In this document: piece by piece, positions 9,249-18,127 of the stretch
Layout of the letters: each line of letters opens with the position of its first letter
Position numbering within the stretch: the first letter of the stretch is position 1
Source: UBA2589 sp038120095
GTDB lineage: Bacteria > Gemmatimonadota > Gemmatimonadetes > Longimicrobiales > Gaopeijiaceae
NCBI GenBank assembly: GCA_038120095.1
Contig: JAYOKZ010000016.1
Location: 1-64,000, forward strand
Direction: 5' to 3'
Length of the DNA: 64,000 nt
The notes under the pieces: model-generated
Seen by the model: only the letters and a program-made list of their open reading frames with translations
Told to the model about the DNA's origin: nothing
Database searches by the model: none
Made by a program: the position numbers and the translations under genes

Positions 9249-10000
9249 TACGTCGGCTGATCGGTCGGTCGAACCAGGATCTCGCTGACCGATACGTGGT
9301 CGGGCGACGTGACCGCGAATTCGATCGCGCGGGCGATGTCCTCCGGCTGCAATGTGCGTCGACCCTGCCACGCCTCGTCCCAGGCCGCGAGGGTATCGGG
9401 CTGGTCCGAGAGCAAGTCGGTCGAGACATAGCCGGGCTGGATGTCCGTGATTCGGATGCCGTGGGTGTTCCCCAGTTCCAGGTGCAGGCCCCACGACAGG
9501 GCGCGAACCGCGAACTTCGTGGCCGCATAGACACTGGCGCCGGGGAAGGGTCGTCGGCCCGCGACGGACCCGACGCTGACGATGTGGCCGGAGCGCTGCG
9601 AGACCATGTGGGGCATGACTGCTGACAGGAAGTGAAGCACTCCCTTGATGTTCACGTCGACCATCGCCGCCCAGTCTTCGACGTCGTTGTCCGTGATCCC
9701 CGCGATCTTCATGATTCCGGCGTTGTTGACCAGAATGTCGATTCGGCCGGTGTCTTCCACCGTGGCATCGACCACGGACCGGACGCTGGTCAGGTCCGCG
9801 ACGTCGGCTGCGCGGGCGATCGCCGAGCCCCCACGGGACGTGATCTCTTCGACGAGGTTCTCCAGGCGATCTCGTCGACGCGCCGTCACGACGACATGAG
9901 AACCCGCTGCGGCCAGAGTGAGTGCGGTTTCCCGCCCGATTCCGGCAGAAGCGCCCGTGACGATTGCGACCTTTCCGGTCAGGGGGAGGGAATCGGACAT
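9248..10000 (-). CDS. short-chain dehydrogenase/reductase (classical SDR)
   Basis: A 250-residue NAD(P)-dependent oxidoreductase. The start is the ATG at 10000 (MSDSLPLTGK); the upstream extension of the frame lacks protein character. It shows TGASAGIG (15-22) for the cofactor, NNAG (92-95), and the catalytic triad Ser145, Tyr158 and Lys162 (YAATK). IQPGYVSTDL follows, as in the YdfG-like subgroup. An Arg-rich loop after the first strand (ARRRDRL) suggests NADPH preference. The substrate is unknown, and it stands alone without operon partners. Confidence 0.9.
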   Translation of the reverse strand: MSDSLPLTGKVAIVTGASAGIGRETALTLAAAGSHVVVTARRRDRLENLVEEITSRGGSAIARAADVADLTSVRSVVDATVEDTGRIDILVNNAGIMKIAGITDNDVEDWAAMVDVNIKGVLHFLSAVMPHMVSQRSGHIVSVGSVAGRRPFPGASVYAATKFAVRALSWGLHLELGNTHGIRITDIQPGYVSTDLLSDQPDTLAAWDEAWQGRRTLQPEDIARAIEFAVTSPDHVSVSEILVRPTDQPT

Positions 10001-10154
10001 GGCAGGCACTCGGTCAGGAAAGGGAGGGGCACGCCCCGGACGCGCCGAGACTACCCTGAAATGCTCGGGCCCGCACCCTGCAGCCTGCGATGGTGACCCG
10101 ACACCCGGGCGTGCACGCACAACGGTCGGGCGTACCCGAGCCGCGCGGAAACCA

Positions 10155-10183
10155 TTGATCGGGTGCCCGGTTTTCTAGAGAAT
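10155..10183 (+). promoter_or_regulatory. possible promoter of the mla operon
   Basis: TTGATC (10155-10160) and GAGAAT (10178-10183) are separated by 17 bases and lie about 60 bases before the first mla start. Each box matches the sigma-70 consensus at four of six positions, so this is suggestive only. Confidence 0.3.
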
Positions 10184-10241
10184 GTGCCGTTAACCGGGAC
10201 ACGGTTTCGGCCTGCCATCGCGGTCCGGAGTCGTCTGTCGA

Positions 10242-11063
10242 TTGGTTCTGCCCGCTCGAAGCCCCGTGGCTCACACTATCGTCTCAAGCGTCGTCGGCTG
10301 GTTCGCGAAGGTCGGGCGCACGTACCGCGTCACGCTCGAGCATGCCGGCGGCCTCGGAATCCTTACGTGGCGGACATGTTCCGCGGTCGTTCGGCTCAAG
10401 GTGCGGGCGCGCGACGTCCTGACGCAGGTTCACATCATGGGGATTCAGAGCATCCCCATCGTCTTCGTGACGGCGGCACTGTCCGGCATCGTGATGAGCC
10501 AGCAGGGTGGGTATCAGCTGGTATCGTCCTCGCCTCGCTACGTCATCGGAACGATGGTCGTTCAGAGCGTGGTGCTGGAGATGGGTCCCCTGCTGACGGC
10601 GATCGTTCTCGTGGGGCGCATCGGGGCGCGAATCACCGCCGAACTCGGCACAATGGTGGTCTCGGAGCAGATCGATGCGTTCGAGTCCCTGGGACGGGAC
10701 CCGGTGGCGATCCTGGCAGCGCCGAGGATCCTGGGGTGCGTCATCGCAATGCCCCTGCTGGTTGGCTTCGCCGATGTCATCGGGATTGTGGCGGGTATGG
10801 TTGCTGCGAATCTGGACGGTGGGCTCGGTCCAGAGACCTTCCTCTACGGTGCTCGACTTTTCTGGCACTCGTGGGATCTCTTCTACGGCTTCACCAAGGC
10901 GGTGGTCTTCGGCTTCGTGATCCCGATCATCTCCGTGCATATGGGGTTTCGGACCCGTGGGGGAGCAGCGGGCGTGGGGCTGCAGACGACACAGGCCGTG
11001 ATGTTCATGATTCTCACGATCCTCATCATCGATGCGCTTTTTCCGCCTCTGATGCTGCAGTAG
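10242..11063 (+). CDS. mlaE: MlaE-type ABC transporter permease
   Basis: A 273-residue inner-membrane permease of the MlaE/YrbE family, which moves phospholipids or related hydrophobic molecules across the envelope with MlaF and MlaD. Family features: an N-terminal amphipathic segment, the block LVGRIGARITAELGTMVVSEQIDA with its conserved E-G-T core, and FESLGRDPVAILAAPRI, followed by four to five hydrophobic helices. The upstream start is a TTG; an in-frame GTG at 10266 (VAHTIVSS) is an equally reasonable start. It is the first gene of a three-gene operon, 7 bases before mlaF. Confidence 0.9.
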   Translation: MVLPARSPVAHTIVSSVVGWFAKVGRTYRVTLEHAGGLGILTWRTCSAVVRLKVRARDVLTQVHIMGIQSIPIVFVTAALSGIVMSQQGGYQLVSSSPRYVIGTMVVQSVVLEMGPLLTAIVLVGRIGARITAELGTMVVSEQIDAFESLGRDPVAILAAPRILGCVIAMPLLVGFADVIGIVAGMVAANLDGGLGPETFLYGARLFWHSWDLFYGFTKAVVFGFVIPIISVHMGFRTRGGAAGVGLQTTQAVMFMILTILIIDALFPPLMLQ

Positions 11064-11070
11064 AGCGACG

Positions 11071-11835
11071 ATGATTGCCTACCGAAACGTGCACAAGGCG
11101 TTCGACACTCCGGTTCTCCAAGGCGTCGATCTGACGGTCGAGACGGGGGAGATGTTTGCGCTTTTCGGTCCATCGGGAACGGGAAAGAGTGTCCTCCTCA
11201 AAACCACGCTCGCGTTGATCGTCCCCGACATCGGTGATGTCGAGGTGGACGGGCTGTCCGTCCATCAGGGACCTGCGACGAACCTGGAGAGAATTCGACG
11301 CAAGATCGGGTATGTCTTTCAGCATGCAGCTCTGTTCGACTCTCTGAACGTGTATGAGAACGTATCGATGGGTCTGCCGGAGGCTGAGGTCGGATCGATG
11401 ACGCGGGCCGAACTCGGCCGCCGGGTCTGGGATGCTCTGGAGATCGTCAACCTCGAGCCGCGAGAAGTCCTGTCGAAGCTGCCCTCGGAACTGTCAGGCG
11501 GGATGAAGAAGCGTGTGGGGATCGCGCGAGCGATCGTGGGACGACCGGAGATCCTTCTGTGGGACGAACCCACGACGGGTCTCGATCCCGTCAACACCGC
11601 TGCGGTCGAGCGGCTGATTCAGCGCTTGTCGAAGGAACTGGAGGTCACCTCTCTGCTTGTGACACACGATGTGGAGGGGGGGCTGTCCATGTGTGACCGG
11701 GTCGCGATGCTGGATCGCGGATCACTTCGTTTCGTGGGTACTCCGCAGGAATTCAAAGAGAGTCCGGACACCGTGGTCCGGGCGTTCGTGGATCGGGCTG
11801 CCGCCATGGCGGCCCTCGACATGGTAATCGACTGA
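11071..11835 (+). CDS. mlaF: MlaF-type ABC transporter ATP-binding protein
   Basis: A 254-residue cytoplasmic ATPase for the MlaE permease. All ABC motifs are present: Walker A GPSGTGKS (33-40), Q-loop FQH at Gln84, signature LSGGMKKR (141-148), Walker B ILLWDE (161-166), and the H-loop His199 (LLVTHD). It lies between mlaE and mlaD, with one base separating it from mlaD, so translation is probably coupled. Confidence 0.95.
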   Translation: MIAYRNVHKAFDTPVLQGVDLTVETGEMFALFGPSGTGKSVLLKTTLALIVPDIGDVEVDGLSVHQGPATNLERIRRKIGYVFQHAALFDSLNVYENVSMGLPEAEVGSMTRAELGRRVWDALEIVNLEPREVLSKLPSELSGGMKKRVGIARAIVGRPEILLWDEPTTGLDPVNTAAVERLIQRLSKELEVTSLLVTHDVEGGLSMCDRVAMLDRGSLRFVGTPQEFKESPDTVVRAFVDRAAAMAALDMVID

Positions 11836-11836
11836 T

Positions 11837-12790
11837 ATGAGTGAAACCGGAAAGGGACGTCAGCGCGCCGATGATCAGGAGATCCTGGCAGCGACCCCGC
11901 GAAACACCGGGGGGAAGGAGGCTCAGGTCGGGCTCTTCGTGATTCTCGGTGTCGTCTCCTTCATCATCGTCCTCTTCTGGATGACGGACCCGGCGACGTT
12001 CCGGGGTCGATACATGCTGGTCTCGGAGGTCACGAATGCGGGTGGAGTCCGCTCCGGGGACCCGATCCAGATGCGGGGCGTGAACGTCGGCCGTGTCCAC
12101 GGCTTCGAGATGGTGGGCAACAGCCGTGTCTTCATCACCATGGAGATCGAGGGAGAGTGGCAGATTCCTCTCGGCTCATTCACGAAGATGGGGGATGCCG
12201 GTCTCTTCGGAGGTCGGACGCTCGAGATCGAACCGGGGCCCGGGCCCGAGGCGTACGCAGATTTTGACACGATCCCGGGCGAGAGCGCCTCGGGTAGCGG
12301 CATCATGTCGGCGATGGACGACCTCAGCGTTCAGGCGACGGACGTGCTGACGTCACTCAATACGATGCTTTCCGCGGAGACGGTCGGTTCGGTGCAGGGC
12401 TCTGCTCAGGAGCTTCAGACGCTCCTGACCGAGTTGTCCTCGGTGACGCGGGAACAACGAGGGGCGCTGGCCGACCTGATGACGAGCCTCTCGGCTGCTG
12501 CTGCAGGACTGTCTGCTGCCTCTGAAGCCGCACCTGACATGGCAGGTGCCATGGTGAGGGCGGACTCCGCGATGGCCATGCTCGTGCAGACAGGCCAGAG
12601 CCTCGACGCGGCGACCGCTTCGCTGACCGTGATCCTCGATCGGATGGAAAGCGGAGAGGGCACGCTCGGCCGTCTTTCCACGGACGAGGAGCTCTACGTG
12701 AGCCTCAACGACGCGGCTCGAGCGCTTCGGGAGTTCCTCGAGGACCTGCAGGCGAACCCCAAGAAGTACATCAACATCTCGATCTTCTAG
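11837..12790 (+). CDS. mlaD: MlaD-like MCE-domain substrate-binding protein
   Basis: A 317-residue protein anchored by one N-terminal membrane helix (about 31-49, VGLFVILGVVSFIIVLFWM). An MCE domain follows at about 57-135 (GGVRSGDPIQMRGVNVGRVH). The C-terminal half is an Ala/Ser-rich, probably helical region to the end. MCE proteins form hexameric rings in the periplasm that carry lipid between membranes. No MlaB (STAS) or MlaC (periplasmic shuttle) gene is adjacent, so those partners are elsewhere or missing. Confidence 0.9.
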   Translation: MSETGKGRQRADDQEILAATPRNTGGKEAQVGLFVILGVVSFIIVLFWMTDPATFRGRYMLVSEVTNAGGVRSGDPIQMRGVNVGRVHGFEMVGNSRVFITMEIEGEWQIPLGSFTKMGDAGLFGGRTLEIEPGPGPEAYADFDTIPGESASGSGIMSAMDDLSVQATDVLTSLNTMLSAETVGSVQGSAQELQTLLTELSSVTREQRGALADLMTSLSAAAAGLSAASEAAPDMAGAMVRADSAMAMLVQTGQSLDAATASLTVILDRMESGEGTLGRLSTDEELYVSLNDAARALREFLEDLQANPKKYINISIF

Positions 12791-12793
12791 AGG

Positions 12794-12828
12794 CGATCGG
12801 GGGCGGGCCCATGTGGGAGCCCCGATCG
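12794..12828. terminator. hairpin after mlaD
   Basis: CGATCGGGG and CCCCGATCG form a perfect 9-bp stem four bases after the mlaD stop, around a 17-base loop. It is immediately followed by a second, stronger hairpin. Confidence 0.45.
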
Positions 12829-12829
12829 T

Positions 12830-12867
12830 GACGACGGGCGGTCCGGAAAACCGGACCGCCCGTCGTC
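12830..12867. terminator. 17-bp perfect hairpin between convergent genes
   Basis: Arms at 12830-12846 and 12851-12867 are exact reverse complements (17 bp) around an AAAA loop. Being symmetrical, it can act on both mlaD transcripts and the convergent metallopeptidase transcript. There is no T-tract on either side. Confidence 0.7.
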
Positions 12868-12889
12868 GGGAGATCGTCGCCGCGCCTGA

Positions 12890-15800
12890 CTACCAGCCCG
12901 GTGCGAGGTTGAAGCCCCAGTGCCAACCCTTTCCGGGCCGCTGCCAGGGGTACGCGTAATACGTCTCGAGAATCATGAACCCGAGGATGTTGACGCGCGC
13001 CGACACACCCGTGGAGAAGACAGGGATGCGGCCCGGACTCGTGCGGCTCCAGACCAGTTCGGGATCCTCACTGATGCAGGACAGGTCTCCGTTCACCGAG
13101 AAGCAGTTCGGGCTGTCCCACGCGAGTCCTCCATCGGCGAACAGCACCAGCTCGGTCGGCATGAACGGAAAGTCGATGATCCCATACTGCTCAACACCGA
13201 CGAGAGGGACGCGGGCCTCCACGCTGGCAACGCCGACTCGGTTCCCGAAGAGACGGTTGAAGGCGGGACAATCATTGGTCGCTGTCGCATTCGAGCACTC
13301 GTCGCTCACGAAGCTCTCCCACGAGTAACCTCGGATGAACGTCTCGAAACCCAGGAACAGAGGGTTGAGGATTCCGAATTCGTCCTCGAACTGCTCTTCG
13401 ACCGATAGACCGTAGCGGCCGTAGTGGAGCCCCCTCAAGCCTATTGTAAGGTGCTTCGCGGGCGAGTAGTAGCGTCGGAAATCCGCAATGACGGTCGAGT
13501 AGTCGACGCTGCCCTGAGTCTGCTCCAGCTCCAGCCGATACCGCCCACCGCGAATCGGTCCCACAAAACCCATGAAGGAGTTGTCACCGACAAGGGCCAC
13601 GCTCGCTTGCACGAGATTCAATGGACGGGGGGACGCGATCTCCTCGCGTTCGAAGCCGATCGTTTGCCCAAAGCCGTTGAAGTAGAACTTCTCCAGTTCG
13701 AAGTCGTAGCTGTAGCGAGTGAGACCGAGATCGAACTCCACACGCTCCGTGGTTGAGAAGGGGTACTGCAGCCCCCCGCCTGCGGAGGTCAGGAAAATGC
13801 GGCGCCTCAGGATGCCCTGATACTCGCCTCCGATCTGATCCGGGGCGTCGTCTCCGAACGTGAACTGACCGTACTGATAGGGGATGCGCCCCGCACTCAG
13901 GAGCCAGTTCCAACGCTTGGCCTGATTCGCGTAAAACAGCTGGCCGCCGATGTCTTTGAACGTACCCTGTGCCTGAAGGGCGACGCCCAGGACCCGGTCG
14001 CCCAGCATGTCACTGAAATACGCGGACGTAGCGCCCCCTACGTAGTTGCCATAGCCACCCGACGACGCCCCGATCCCGATCGCGGGCTGCCCCACGTAAT
14101 CCAGCGAAAGGCCGGACGAGTACTCTTCCGACTCCTCCGGGCGATTCACCTCCGGAGCGACGAGTCCGGTCTCGGCATCCGCCAGATACGTCGCAATGCG
14201 GCTGAATCGGTCCGGGTAGGCAGGCACGAGACGACGGCCCGGTTGCATCTCGGCGTTCTCGGCTGCGACCACCGTGGGGGCAGGCGTGTCGAGGTCGTTG
14301 GTGTAGATGTGGAACTCGAGCTGGTCGAAGATCGTGAAGGCGACCGTACCGTCCGGTGCGACGGACATGGACGGCGAGAGGTAGGTGTGGCCGCTGATCC
14401 CCGTGGTGACGCGGGTGTGTCGGCGTACATCTCCCGTCTGGAGACTGAGCCCGTAGATGTCGCTCACACCGTCCTGATCAGAGACGAAATAGAGCGTCTG
14501 TCCGTCGCCCGAGTATTGCGGGTTGATGTGCTTCACGTTGCCGAAGACCGGCAGCACCTGAATGGCGCTGGTCGCGACATCCAGAACCGACAGCTGGAAC
14601 TTGCTGTAGACGAGCCGATCGAAATTGGTCTCGGGACCGCGATCCGAGGTAAACGCGATCTGCGAGCCATCTGGAGACCACGTCGGCTGCAGGTCGGCGA
14701 ACTTGTCGTTCGTAAGCTGCGTGATGTCCCCGGTCGCCATCTCGTACAGATAGAGGTCGGAGACCCCGCCGACCGACCCCGAGAAGGCGATGAACCGTCC
14801 GTCGGGTGACCAGGCCGGATTGGTGACAGCACCGATCCCCTCGAATGAAAGACGCTCCTCCACCTGGCCGTTCGAGGAGCGAACGATCACGAGCTCGTTG
14901 TCGCCATTCGCGACGACCACGTAGGCGAAGAGCTCTCCGTCCGGGGACCACGTTCCCGAAGAGTCGATGTAGCGGAGCGCGTCGATGTGCGGATCGGCAT
15001 TGGCGCTGGACAGCTTCCGGATGATTCGGCCGGTCTCGGTCTCGGCCATGTAGAGATCGACCGAGAACAGATCCTTTTCGGACAGGAAGGCGACGTATTT
15101 GCCGTCAGGGCTCAGCGAGGGCGAAATGTTCACCGACCCGGAGCCCGTACACGGGCACAGAATCGGCTTGCCCGACTCCGCGGGGCGATCACGACCTTCC
15201 ATGAACGGCCCATATTCAGCTTCGACTGTCTCGCGCCAGCGGGCCGAAAGCGTGTCGGTGGGCATGGCGAGCACGCCCTGGATGGCCCCTTCGAACCCGA
15301 CCCGCAATGCACGTCGGTAGATCTGGACGACGGCATCGTCTCCATACGTCCCCCCGATGTACGCCCAGAGCGCCTGCCCGAAGCGATAGGGGAAGAAGCG
15401 GGACTCCTTCGTCATCTGTTCGATCGTGGGCAGTTCTTCCCGGTCGATCGCGTCCCGGATCCACATCGCGGTCAGCGGATCATCACGCCCGACGGACATG
15501 TACTCGGCCATCCCTTCGATCAGCCACAGCGGCAGCATGGACATGCCCTGGAGCCCGCCGCCTCGTCGGGACTGAGCGATGTTGTACTGGAACGCGTGCA
15601 CGAGCTCGTGGCCCAGCACGTGATCCGTGTCCCAGTACGATCCCGTCATCGGCATGATAACGCGATTTTTCAACGACTCCGTCACACCGCCGACACCCTC
15701 GCCAATGAAACCGGACAGCGTGTTTGTTTGCTGGAAGTCAGGGTGGTCCGCGTACAGAATGACGGGTTTCGAGGCCTCGAACTCGTGCTGGAAGGTCCGG

Positions 15801-16048
15801 GCGAGCCGCTCGTACCAGCGTTCACCCATCCGCATGGCATCGAAGACAGCGTCTTCTTCCACCGGATAGTAGTACCAGTCGAAGTGGTCGGTCGACGAGA
15901 CATTGAAGTCGAAATTGTCAAACTGGACCTTGTTGCGGCCAAAATACTGTCCGTCCGCACCGGCCGGGCTCATGGTCATCAGGGCCATGCCCATCACGAC
16001 GGAGCGGGTGATGTAACGGGTGCGAGATGCCTGTCTGGCCTTATCCAT
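12890..16048 (-). CDS. exported metallopeptidase fused to a TolB-like propeller and an outer-membrane barrel
   Basis: A 1052-residue protein. The ATG at 16048 is preceded by GAGGT and gives a signal peptide ending near SPAGADGQ. Residues about 40-300 form a gluzincin-type peptidase with HELVH (H147, E148, H151) and a downstream EGMAEY (about 178-183) giving the third ligand. From about 320 to 640 there are WD40/PD40-type blades (NISPSLSPDGKYVAFLS, NPAWSPDGRFIAFSG, QPTWSPDGSQIAFTS). From about 690 to the end the sequence alternates like a BamA/surface-antigen barrel and closes with WGFNLAPGW. It thus looks like a surface protease held by its own barrel. Domain order is visible; substrate is unknown. 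Confidence 0.85.
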   Translation of the reverse strand: MDKARQASRTRYITRSVVMGMALMTMSPAGADGQYFGRNKVQFDNFDFNVSSTDHFDWYYYPVEEDAVFDAMRMGERWYERLARTFQHEFEASKPVILYADHPDFQQTNTLSGFIGEGVGGVTESLKNRVIMPMTGSYWDTDHVLGHELVHAFQYNIAQSRRGGGLQGMSMLPLWLIEGMAEYMSVGRDDPLTAMWIRDAIDREELPTIEQMTKESRFFPYRFGQALWAYIGGTYGDDAVVQIYRRALRVGFEGAIQGVLAMPTDTLSARWRETVEAEYGPFMEGRDRPAESGKPILCPCTGSGSVNISPSLSPDGKYVAFLSEKDLFSVDLYMAETETGRIIRKLSSANADPHIDALRYIDSSGTWSPDGELFAYVVVANGDNELVIVRSSNGQVEERLSFEGIGAVTNPAWSPDGRFIAFSGSVGGVSDLYLYEMATGDITQLTNDKFADLQPTWSPDGSQIAFTSDRGPETNFDRLVYSKFQLSVLDVATSAIQVLPVFGNVKHINPQYSGDGQTLYFVSDQDGVSDIYGLSLQTGDVRRHTRVTTGISGHTYLSPSMSVAPDGTVAFTIFDQLEFHIYTNDLDTPAPTVVAAENAEMQPGRRLVPAYPDRFSRIATYLADAETGLVAPEVNRPEESEEYSSGLSLDYVGQPAIGIGASSGGYGNYVGGATSAYFSDMLGDRVLGVALQAQGTFKDIGGQLFYANQAKRWNWLLSAGRIPYQYGQFTFGDDAPDQIGGEYQGILRRRIFLTSAGGGLQYPFSTTERVEFDLGLTRYSYDFELEKFYFNGFGQTIGFEREEIASPRPLNLVQASVALVGDNSFMGFVGPIRGGRYRLELEQTQGSVDYSTVIADFRRYYSPAKHLTIGLRGLHYGRYGLSVEEQFEDEFGILNPLFLGFETFIRGYSWESFVSDECSNATATNDCPAFNRLFGNRVGVASVEARVPLVGVEQYGIIDFPFMPTELVLFADGGLAWDSPNCFSVNGDLSCISEDPELVWSRTSPGRIPVFSTGVSARVNILGFMILETYYAYPWQRPGKGWHWGFNLAPGW

Positions 16049-16307
16049 CACGACCTCATGAAATGTTGGAAACGCCACTCGATCCAACTGAGTGGACGAC
16101 TGCAATTTGAACCTTTGCACACCCCACGTCACTCGGCGGTGACCACGCGACCACTGATCATCGCTGGGGAGCAAAACACCGCTGCGAAATTCACAATCTC
16201 AATCCCCCAGTCGACACCCTCAGGTTCCACCTCGTTGACCCCGTCCATGGCGTACCCCGACATTGTTCGGACGAGTGTCCACGACCCGCAACGCAAGGAA
16301 ATCGAGG

Positions 16308-17591
16308 ATGGCATTCCGCGCCGACCGTTCCGCGCCCTTCGGCCCGGAAACGTTCGCCCCTTCCGGGCGAACTTCGGGCCTACTGCTCGCCTTGTTCCTT
16401 CTCGGAGGTTGTGGAGGCCCGTCCGACGATGAGGCTTCCTTCTCCATCGCGGTGACGGAACTCTCGTCTCCGGCTGGAACGGACAGTGGGGAGCCCCGCC
16501 TCAGCCCGGCTCACGACGGAGTTCTGCTCTCATGGCTCGAGGCGGCAGGGGATGGCGCACACGAGCTTCGCTTCTCCCGAGCCGACGGCGTCGAGTGGAG
16601 CCCGCCGCTGACGGTCGCGAGGAGTGACCGTTTCTTCGTGAATTGGGCTGACTTCCCCTCCGTATCGGAAGCTTCAGACGAAACACTCTACGCCCACTGG
16701 CTCGCGAGAGGCGAAGCTGGCGGGTACGACTACAGCGTCCAGATCGCACAGTCGACGGATGGCGGGTCGACGTGGGATGATGGGTGGACGCTTCATGACG
16801 ATGACTCGCCGACCGAGCACGGGTTCGTATCGGTCGTGAGCCATGGTGACCGCCTCGGATTTACCTGGCTGGATGGTCGTGCCTACGTCGACGCACCGGA
16901 CGGGTCGCCGGCGACTCGCGAAATGTCCCTTCGTTATCGAGAAATCGGACCGGGTGGGGAGCCGGGACCTGAAATGCTCGTGGACGGCCGGGTGTGCGAC
17001 TGCTGTCAGACTTCGGCAGCGATGACGAGTGAGGGACCCGTTGTTGTCTTCCGGAACCGCACCGAGGATGAGATTCGGGACATTCACATCTCCCGCCTGG
17101 TCGACGGTTCGTGGTCGCCAAGCAGCGCGGTATCTGATGACGGGTGGCACATTACCGGTTGTCCCGTCAACGGCCCCGCCATCGTCGCCGAGGGATCCAA
17201 TGTGGCGGTCGCGTGGTTCACGGCACCCGACGACGTAGCCCGCGTCAAGGTGGCCTTCTCGTCGGACGCCGGAGAAAGTTTCGGTGCGCCCATCGTCGTG
17301 GATGACGGTAACCCGATGGGTCGAGTGGATCTGGCCATGATGAGCGACGGGGGCGCCGTCGTCAGCTGGCTGGAGGCAGGTGGTGAACAAGGTGCGGCGG
17401 TTAAGCTGCGCTACGTGTCCTCTGAGGGAGCCTCGAGCGCCAGCGCGGCCGTGACCACCTCGTCGGTCGAGCGCGCCAGCGGATTCCCGCAGATGATCCG
17501 GGTCAACGACGGCTCCTTGATGATGGCGTGGACCGATGTGGGTGGTGACGAACCGCGGGTGCGAGTGGCTCAGGTCGACGTGTCGAGATGA
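16308..17591 (+). CDS. BNR/sialidase-like propeller lipoprotein with a CDCC motif
   Basis: The ATG at 16308 has AAGGA eight bases upstream and gives lipobox LGGC (Cys35), yielding 427 residues. The body has Asp-box-like turns (STDGGSTWDDGW) and repeats as in exo-sialidase-like propellers, but catalytic sialidase residues are not recognisable. A striking cluster VCDCCQT (Cys230, 232, 233) is followed by TGCPV (Cys285), suggesting metal binding or disulfide chemistry. Its stop overlaps the start of the TlpA-like gene by four bases (ATGA), so the two are probably made together. The Cys cluster and the redox neighbour may be functionally linked; that is inference. Confidence 0.75.
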   Translation: MAFRADRSAPFGPETFAPSGRTSGLLLALFLLGGCGGPSDDEASFSIAVTELSSPAGTDSGEPRLSPAHDGVLLSWLEAAGDGAHELRFSRADGVEWSPPLTVARSDRFFVNWADFPSVSEASDETLYAHWLARGEAGGYDYSVQIAQSTDGGSTWDDGWTLHDDDSPTEHGFVSVVSHGDRLGFTWLDGRAYVDAPDGSPATREMSLRYREIGPGGEPGPEMLVDGRVCDCCQTSAAMTSEGPVVVFRNRTEDEIRDIHISRLVDGSWSPSSAVSDDGWHITGCPVNGPAIVAEGSNVAVAWFTAPDDVARVKVAFSSDAGESFGAPIVVDDGNPMGRVDLAMMSDGGAVVSWLEAGGEQGAAVKLRYVSSEGASSASAAVTTSSVERASGFPQMIRVNDGSLMMAWTDVGGDEPRVRVAQVDVSR

Positions 17592-18127
17592 CCTGTGACG
17601 TGAGACGATGCCTCCGCGTGGCTGTGAAGGGCATGTGCGTTTCCGCTCTCCTCGCCTCTGCATCGGCGTGCGCTCCGTCCGAGAATGCCGGGCCGCCGCG
17701 CGTCAACGAACCGGCTCGCGACTATGCTGCGACAACGCTCGCGGGGGATACGGTGTCTCTGGGATCTCTGCGCGGTCGAGTCGTCCTGCTGAATCTGTGG
17801 GCGACGTGGTGCGGTCCGTGCCGCATGGAGACGCCGTACCTGCAGTCCGTATTCGAGGAGTATCGGGACGACGGATTCGAAATCGTGGGGATCTCGATGG
17901 ACACGGGTGACGCCTCGGGCGATGTCGCCATGTTTGTGGACGAGTACGACGTGACCTACACCATTCTTCATGATCCGACGATGCGGGGCATGGAGCTTTA
18001 TCAGGTGCTGGGGCTCCCGGCGACCTTTCTGATCGATCGGGAGGGGGTGCTGAGGTGGATGCGGTATGGTCCCATTCCGGAAGATGATCCGGACTTCCTT
18101 CGAGCACTCTCTGATGTGATGTCGTGA
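17588..18127 (+). CDS. TlpA-like thioredoxin-fold lipoprotein
   Basis: A 179-residue periplasmic redoxin. It has a lipoprotein signal with SASAC (Cys28) and a thioredoxin fold with the active site WATWCGPC (Cys75, Cys78), as in TlpA/ResA proteins that keep periplasmic thiols reduced for cytochrome c or metalloprotein maturation. The cis-Pro loop (GLPATFLIDREG) is present. It overlaps the CDCC lipoprotein upstream by four bases and the downstream GTG start by four bases (GTGA). The partner is likely the CDCC protein. Confidence 0.9.
   Translation: MTCDVRRCLRVAVKGMCVSALLASASACAPSENAGPPRVNEPARDYAATTLAGDTVSLGSLRGRVVLLNLWATWCGPCRMETPYLQSVFEEYRDDGFEIVGISMDTGDASGDVAMFVDEYDVTYTILHDPTMRGMELYQVLGLPATFLIDREGVLRWMRYGPIPEDDPDFLRALSDVMS

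Noticed and set aside
10163..11074. A 303-codon frame overlapping mlaE
   Set aside because: Arg-rich shadow of the MlaE frame; the true frame has membrane helices and family motifs.
16308..17591. Reading the BNR lipoprotein as an active sialidase
   Set aside because: Asp-box-like repeats are present but the sialidase catalytic Arg triad and FRIP motif are not recognisable.
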